DNA of 8,148 nt, taken from Syntrophobacteria bacterium (GTDB taxonomy: Bacteria; Desulfobacterota; Syntrophobacteria; JARFUL01). Position numbers and translations under genes: made by a program. The notes below the pieces were generated by a model, which saw nothing but the letters and a program-made list of their open reading frames with translations, had not been told where the DNA came from and ran no database searches. The stretch spans positions 1 through 8,148 of the forward strand of contig JARFUL010000176.1 of the NCBI GenBank assembly GCA_029289015.1, given 5' to 3'. This document shows, in pieces, positions 5,488-8,148 of the stretch; the stretch's first letter is position 1, and every line of letters starts with the position of its first letter.

Positions 5488-6530
5488 CGGGCTTCGGACT
5501 CGGGGAGGGATTCGGTGTCCTCCCTGCCCGCGGTGCCGGTCATGTCGATGGGCCTCTCCGGCACTACTCTCTTGAGGGAGCGCTCCTTAGGAGCGCTGGA
5601 CTCGAAAACTCTGCGCCGCGGACGGGTCTTAGCGGACCAGGGCTCGGTTACGAGGTGCCACTCGGCCTCGTAGAACTCGGCCCGGAAGGGCCCCTCGCCG
5701 GAGGCCATCGGGGTTATGGACCTGACGCCCCGGGAGAGCTCTTTCACGGTTCCCCTGTAGGAGCCCAGCCCCGCGCCCACGGAATGGAGGGTCACATCCC
5801 CGGTGGGGGTCTCGCTCGCGTAGACGAGTATCTGCTCCCGGCCGAAGGGGGGCGTAACCTTGAGGTTGAACCGGTCCCCGGGGCCCGGTATGGAGTAGGT
5901 CCTTCCGCCGCGGAAGAAGTTTTGGGTCCGGAACTCGTTGGGCAGAAGCTGGATGAGCTGGCCCGTGCTCGTCTGGTTCACGACCCGGCCGTAGAAGTCG
6001 CGGTTCGCGTGGATGAGTATGTTGATCATCTCACCGGCCCGGTAGGTCTTCTTCTTGGTCCAGACCTTCACGGTGAGGGGCGCGTCTGGGTCCATCTCCG
6101 ATATGGGGGCGTGGGGCCTGAGCTCGTATTTCACCTCCGCGCGTATCCAGACGTGGTAGCGGCTGTTCTTCTCTATTCCCAAGTCCTTTTGCTCCAGGAC
6201 CGTGACGTAGCCCGCGGCCTCGGCCTTGACCAGGTCGTACTCGAGCTGGAAGTTCTTGACCTTGGTCTTGGTCTGGATGTAGGTATTCGCGGACTCGAGC
6301 GCCTGCCTCTTCGCGTTGGTAAAGGCCATTGACCTGACCTCATTTATGGTCTTGTCCTCGGAGAGCTGGGCGTAGCCGTCTAGCGCGACGATCGCGGAGC
6401 GGGCCTTTTTGTCCGGGACCACCTTCATGGCCTCTATGGCCCGGCTGTCCTCGCCCGCGGCCGGGCCCAGGGCCCAAAGGCAGAGCAAAACAGCCAACAC
6501 AGGTATGATAAGCCTATTGGAATTTACCAT
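5484..6530 (-). CDS. Secreted DUF4384-domain protein
   Basis: A 348-residue exported protein without a recognised enzyme. A signal peptide is clear (MVNSNR, hydrophobic 7-22, likely cleavage near A24-A25-G26). Residues about 45-137 resemble the small alpha/beta domain seen in FlgT-N or LPP20-like envelope proteins (DGYAQL, then A-x-x-x-A-x-x-x-A helix, GYVTVLEQ, YHVWIRAEV). Residues about 150-240 fit DUF4384: LTVKVWTKKKTYRAGE, a beta-rich stretch with QLIQLLPNEF and an ILVYASETP end. The C-terminal 100 residues are charged and low in structure, with RPRRRVF and an acidic end. Start is ATG 6530 with AGGAG at 6542-6538. DUF4384 is often found with caspase-like proteins and kinases, which fits its place between the protease and cyclase genes. 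I infer a periplasmic adaptor or sensor role. Confidence 0.82.
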   Translation of the reverse strand: MVNSNRLIIPVLAVLLCLWALGPAAGEDSRAIEAMKVVPDKKARSAIVALDGYAQLSEDKTINEVRSMAFTNAKRQALESANTYIQTKTKVKNFQLEYDLVKAEAAGYVTVLEQKDLGIEKNSRYHVWIRAEVKYELRPHAPISEMDPDAPLTVKVWTKKKTYRAGEMINILIHANRDFYGRVVNQTSTGQLIQLLPNEFRTQNFFRGGRTYSIPGPGDRFNLKVTPPFGREQILVYASETPTGDVTLHSVGAGLGSYRGTVKELSRGVRSITPMASGEGPFRAEFYEAEWHLVTEPWSAKTRPRRRVFESSAPKERSLKRVVPERPIDMTGTAGREDTESLPESEAR

Positions 6531-6607
6531 GACTATGCTCCTGGAAATGGCTTCCCGTCAGACGCGCCGTTCTCCCGGCAAGAAGACCCGGGAAACAGAC
6601 CTGCCGC

Positions 6608-6669
6608 GTTGGGCCGCAAGGGAAATTTTCCCTCACGAATATAGGCCTCTTCAACCGCTTCGGCCCAAC
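6608..6669. repeat. Nested inverted repeats between caspase and DUF4384 genes
   Basis: GTTGGGCCG (6608-6616) and CGGCCCAAC (6661-6669) are exact 9-bp inverted copies 44 nt apart. Between them AGGGAAA-T-TTTCCCT (6619-6633) is itself a 7-bp inverted repeat about one base. No T tract follows on the minus strand. The 149-bp gap otherwise holds only the DUF4384 ribosome site. It may be an intercistronic RNA structure that tunes expression or transcript processing. Confidence 0.5.
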
Positions 6670-6679
6670 AGTGAGAGAG

Positions 6680-6844
6680 TTACATGACCTCAAAGGTGCC
6701 GCTGGCCACACTGTTGCCCCGTACGTAGAGGTCGACCTTGTATGATCCCGAGGACCAGCTTCCCTTGCTCTTGTTGCCCCATCCCTTCGCGTGCCAGGAC
6801 CATGTCCAGTTGGACTTGACGTATGCGTCGTAGGTCTGGCGGGC
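6680..6844 (-). pseudogene. C-terminal fragment of the caspase-like gene after an in-frame TAG
   Basis: Directly after the TAG at 6847-6845 the same frame continues for 54 sense codons to TAA at 6682-6680. The product begins ARQTYDAYVKSNWTWSWHAK and includes GWGNKSKGSW, YKVDLYVRG and a final GTFEVM. This has the alternating pattern of beta strands and completes the C-terminal domain left open by the upstream part (IDFTIEAIYRHANGSV). Codon choice matches the upstream part. No ribosome site or start codon supports separate translation. A single-base change or sequencing error making a stop is the simplest explanation; stop readthrough or an amber-decoding tRNA would be alternatives. Confidence 0.75.
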
Positions 6845-8148
6845 CTAGACGGAGCCGTTTGCGTGGCGGTAGATAGCCTCGATGGTAAAGTCGATCTTGC
6901 GTCCGGGGGTCGGGAACTTCAGCTTGAGCTCCCAGTATATGTACCTTGTCCTGTTGCTCTGGAAGACCTTTTTATACACCCTCTTATCGTAGGGGTCCTG
7001 GCTGTACCCGCTCTCAAAGAAACGGATCCCGGTCACCCTCGCGTCGAAGAGCTTTATGTAGCCCGGGGGAGGCAGCGCGGGGGTATAATAGCTCGGCTTC
7101 TTGAGCGCGACCTCCTTCCTTTTCAGCTCCTCCTCGCGCCTCTTGAGGGCCTCTTCCATCTCCCTCTGGCGCCTGAGCACGTCCTCCTGTTTCCTCAAGA
7201 GTTCGTCAAGCCGGCGGAACTCCTCTTCCCGCCTGCGGAGGCCCGCGTCAGGGTGGACATCCGGGGGCGGCGGAGCCGCGGCCACCCTTTTGGCCCCTTT
7301 GAGCACAAACACGAAGTCCCCCTTGTCCAGCTTGGGGTTGTTGATCTTGCCGTACTGGGGGTGCTGCCCGCCCCGGGAGTAGTTGACCACCCTGTCCTGG
7401 AGGTGCATGCCCAGCTCCGAGCCGGTGATGAAACCGTCGAGGTTCAGGTCGGCCTCCCCCTTTATCGCGTCGAGGAACACCACCTTGAAGACCGAGCGGT
7501 CCGGCACCTGCTCCCCCGCCTCCCCCGCGGTGATGAACTGGCGAACCGGCCGGGCCGACTTCTCGGTTATGTCCACCGGCGCGGCCCGGGTCAGGCTGAA
7601 GAGCGAGCCCGAGAAGCACGAATCAAAGAGGGAGAGAAAATGGATCGACTTGATCTTGAGGGCCAACGCCTCGATCTCCCTCATGGAGACCGCCTTTTCG
7701 TCGAAACCCATGGGATCGCGATTCTTCAGGGGGCAGTCCGCGGGGACGATGTAGCCCAGCTCGGTGCCGTCCGCGAGCTCCAGGGTCTCGCCGTGGCCCG
7801 CGAAGTAGAGAAGCAGCGCCCTGTTCTTCTCCCTGCCCAGCCTGAAGGCCATGTCGTTGAGCGCGCGCTTGAGCTGCCTTGAGGTGGGGTTGAGGATCTG
7901 CTTCACGGAGAACCCCTGCGCCTTGAGGCCCGAGGCCACCTCTTTCGCGTCTTTGATCGCGCCGGGCAGATCCGGCCATCCATTGGTGTAGTCGCCCACC
8001 CCCACCACCAGCGCGTGGTAGTCCTTGTAGAGGTAGAGAGCCTGGCCCGATCTGGACGTGACCCGGATTCCCCTCTGCTTGGCAAAAAGGTTGAGCGCGA
8101 CCAACAAAGACAGGGCCAGGAACCCCAGGACAAAAAGAACTGATCTCT
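6845..8148 (-). CDS. Exported caspase-like (peptidase C14) protein, 5' partial, internal stop
   Basis: Cysteine protease of the caspase/metacaspase class. The frame stays open to the right edge, where RSVLFVLGFLALSL continues into LVALNLFAKQ, a signal or anchor helix, so the true start lies outside; the TTG at 8107 is not convincing as a start. Counting residues from that TTG: p20-like domain about 30-190, with catalytic H105 (YFAGHGE) and C164 (LFDSCFSG) both present; a perfect EF-hand-type loop at 220-231 (D-x-N-x-D-G-x-I-x3-E); a proline-rich linker (277-286); a charged coiled coil (about 288-337); and the first part of a beta-rich C-terminal domain (350-420). The frame stops at TAG 6847-6845, but coding clearly continues (6680-6844). 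It heads the cluster with the DUF4384 and CHASE2 cyclase genes. Substrates are unknown; the family prefers Arg/Lys in metacaspases, though I cannot assign the subtype. The protease domain itself looks intact. Confidence 0.88.
   Translation of the reverse strand, partial: RSVLFVLGFLALSLLVALNLFAKQRGIRVTSRSGQALYLYKDYHALVVGVGDYTNGWPDLPGAIKDAKEVASGLKAQGFSVKQILNPTSRQLKRALNDMAFRLGREKNRALLLYFAGHGETLELADGTELGYIVPADCPLKNRDPMGFDEKAVSMREIEALALKIKSIHFLSLFDSCFSGSLFSLTRAAPVDITEKSARPVRQFITAGEAGEQVPDRSVFKVVFLDAIKGEADLNLDGFITGSELGMHLQDRVVNYSRGGQHPQYGKINNPKLDKGDFVFVLKGAKRVAAAPPPPDVHPDAGLRRREEEFRRLDELLRKQEDVLRRQREMEEALKRREEELKRKEVALKKPSYYTPALPPPGYIKLFDARVTGIRFFESGYSQDPYDKRVYKKVFQSNRTRYIYWELKLKFPTPGRKIDFTIEAIYRHANGSV

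Noticed and set aside
6791..7882. 363-codon open frame on the plus strand
   Set aside because: Antisense to the caspase-like gene, whose frame has the GHG and DSCFSG active site. The plus-strand frame is a by-product of high GC.

Overview
Every gene I can support in this window lies on the minus strand, so the region reads from high to low coordinates. It has high-GC coding sequence, GTG/TTG starts next to ATG, good Shine-Dalgarno sites, and AT-rich intergenic stretches holding sigma70-like promoters. The style of the proteins (CHASE2 cyclase, exported caspase-like protease, zinc-ribbon/TPR membrane protein, histidine kinase with an ET-x-DYV-x-G-type tail) suggests a Gram-negative deltaproteobacterium-like (Desulfobacterota-type) genome. 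That placement is inference; no rRNA or marker gene is present.

Right part (about 3277-8148): a co-directional cluster. It starts with a caspase-like (peptidase C14) protein whose N-terminus runs off the right edge. Its frame is broken by an in-frame TAG at 6845-6847, yet 54 clearly protein-like codons follow to a TAA at 6680. A secreted DUF4384-type protein follows (5484-6530), overlapping by 4 bp a CHASE2-sensor class III adenylate cyclase (3535-5487) that keeps all the catalytic residues I can place. A short hairpin plus T6 (3277-3297) probably ends the transcript. All three products place their sensing or protease parts outside the cytoplasmic membrane, and only the cyclase domain faces the cytoplasm. 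The layout is what one would expect of an envelope-located caspase and partner feeding a cAMP signal. I infer this module from gene order and predicted topology.

Middle part (about 2230-3276): a decaying two-component region. An ORF at 2752-3159 keeps the second half of a histidine-kinase dimerisation domain but lacks the phospho-accepting His and any ATPase domain. Downstream is an intact single-domain response regulator (2230-2616 or 2649) with its own promoter. An 8-bp perfect inverted repeat lies over the -10 box, and a run of eight G lies between two candidate starts.

Left part (1-2229): a zinc-ribbon/transmembrane/TPR protein, an exported methionine sulfoxide reductase B with its own promoter and no resolving cysteine, and the 5' part of a cold-shock protein gene with a TTG start and an approximately 115-nt leader.

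No tRNA, rRNA, CRISPR array or insertion sequence is visible. The 192-468 gap holds the csp leader and promoter and a possible msrB terminator. The 3160-3534 gap holds the in-frame tail of the cyclase gene, a terminator and a doubtful 40-codon ORF.
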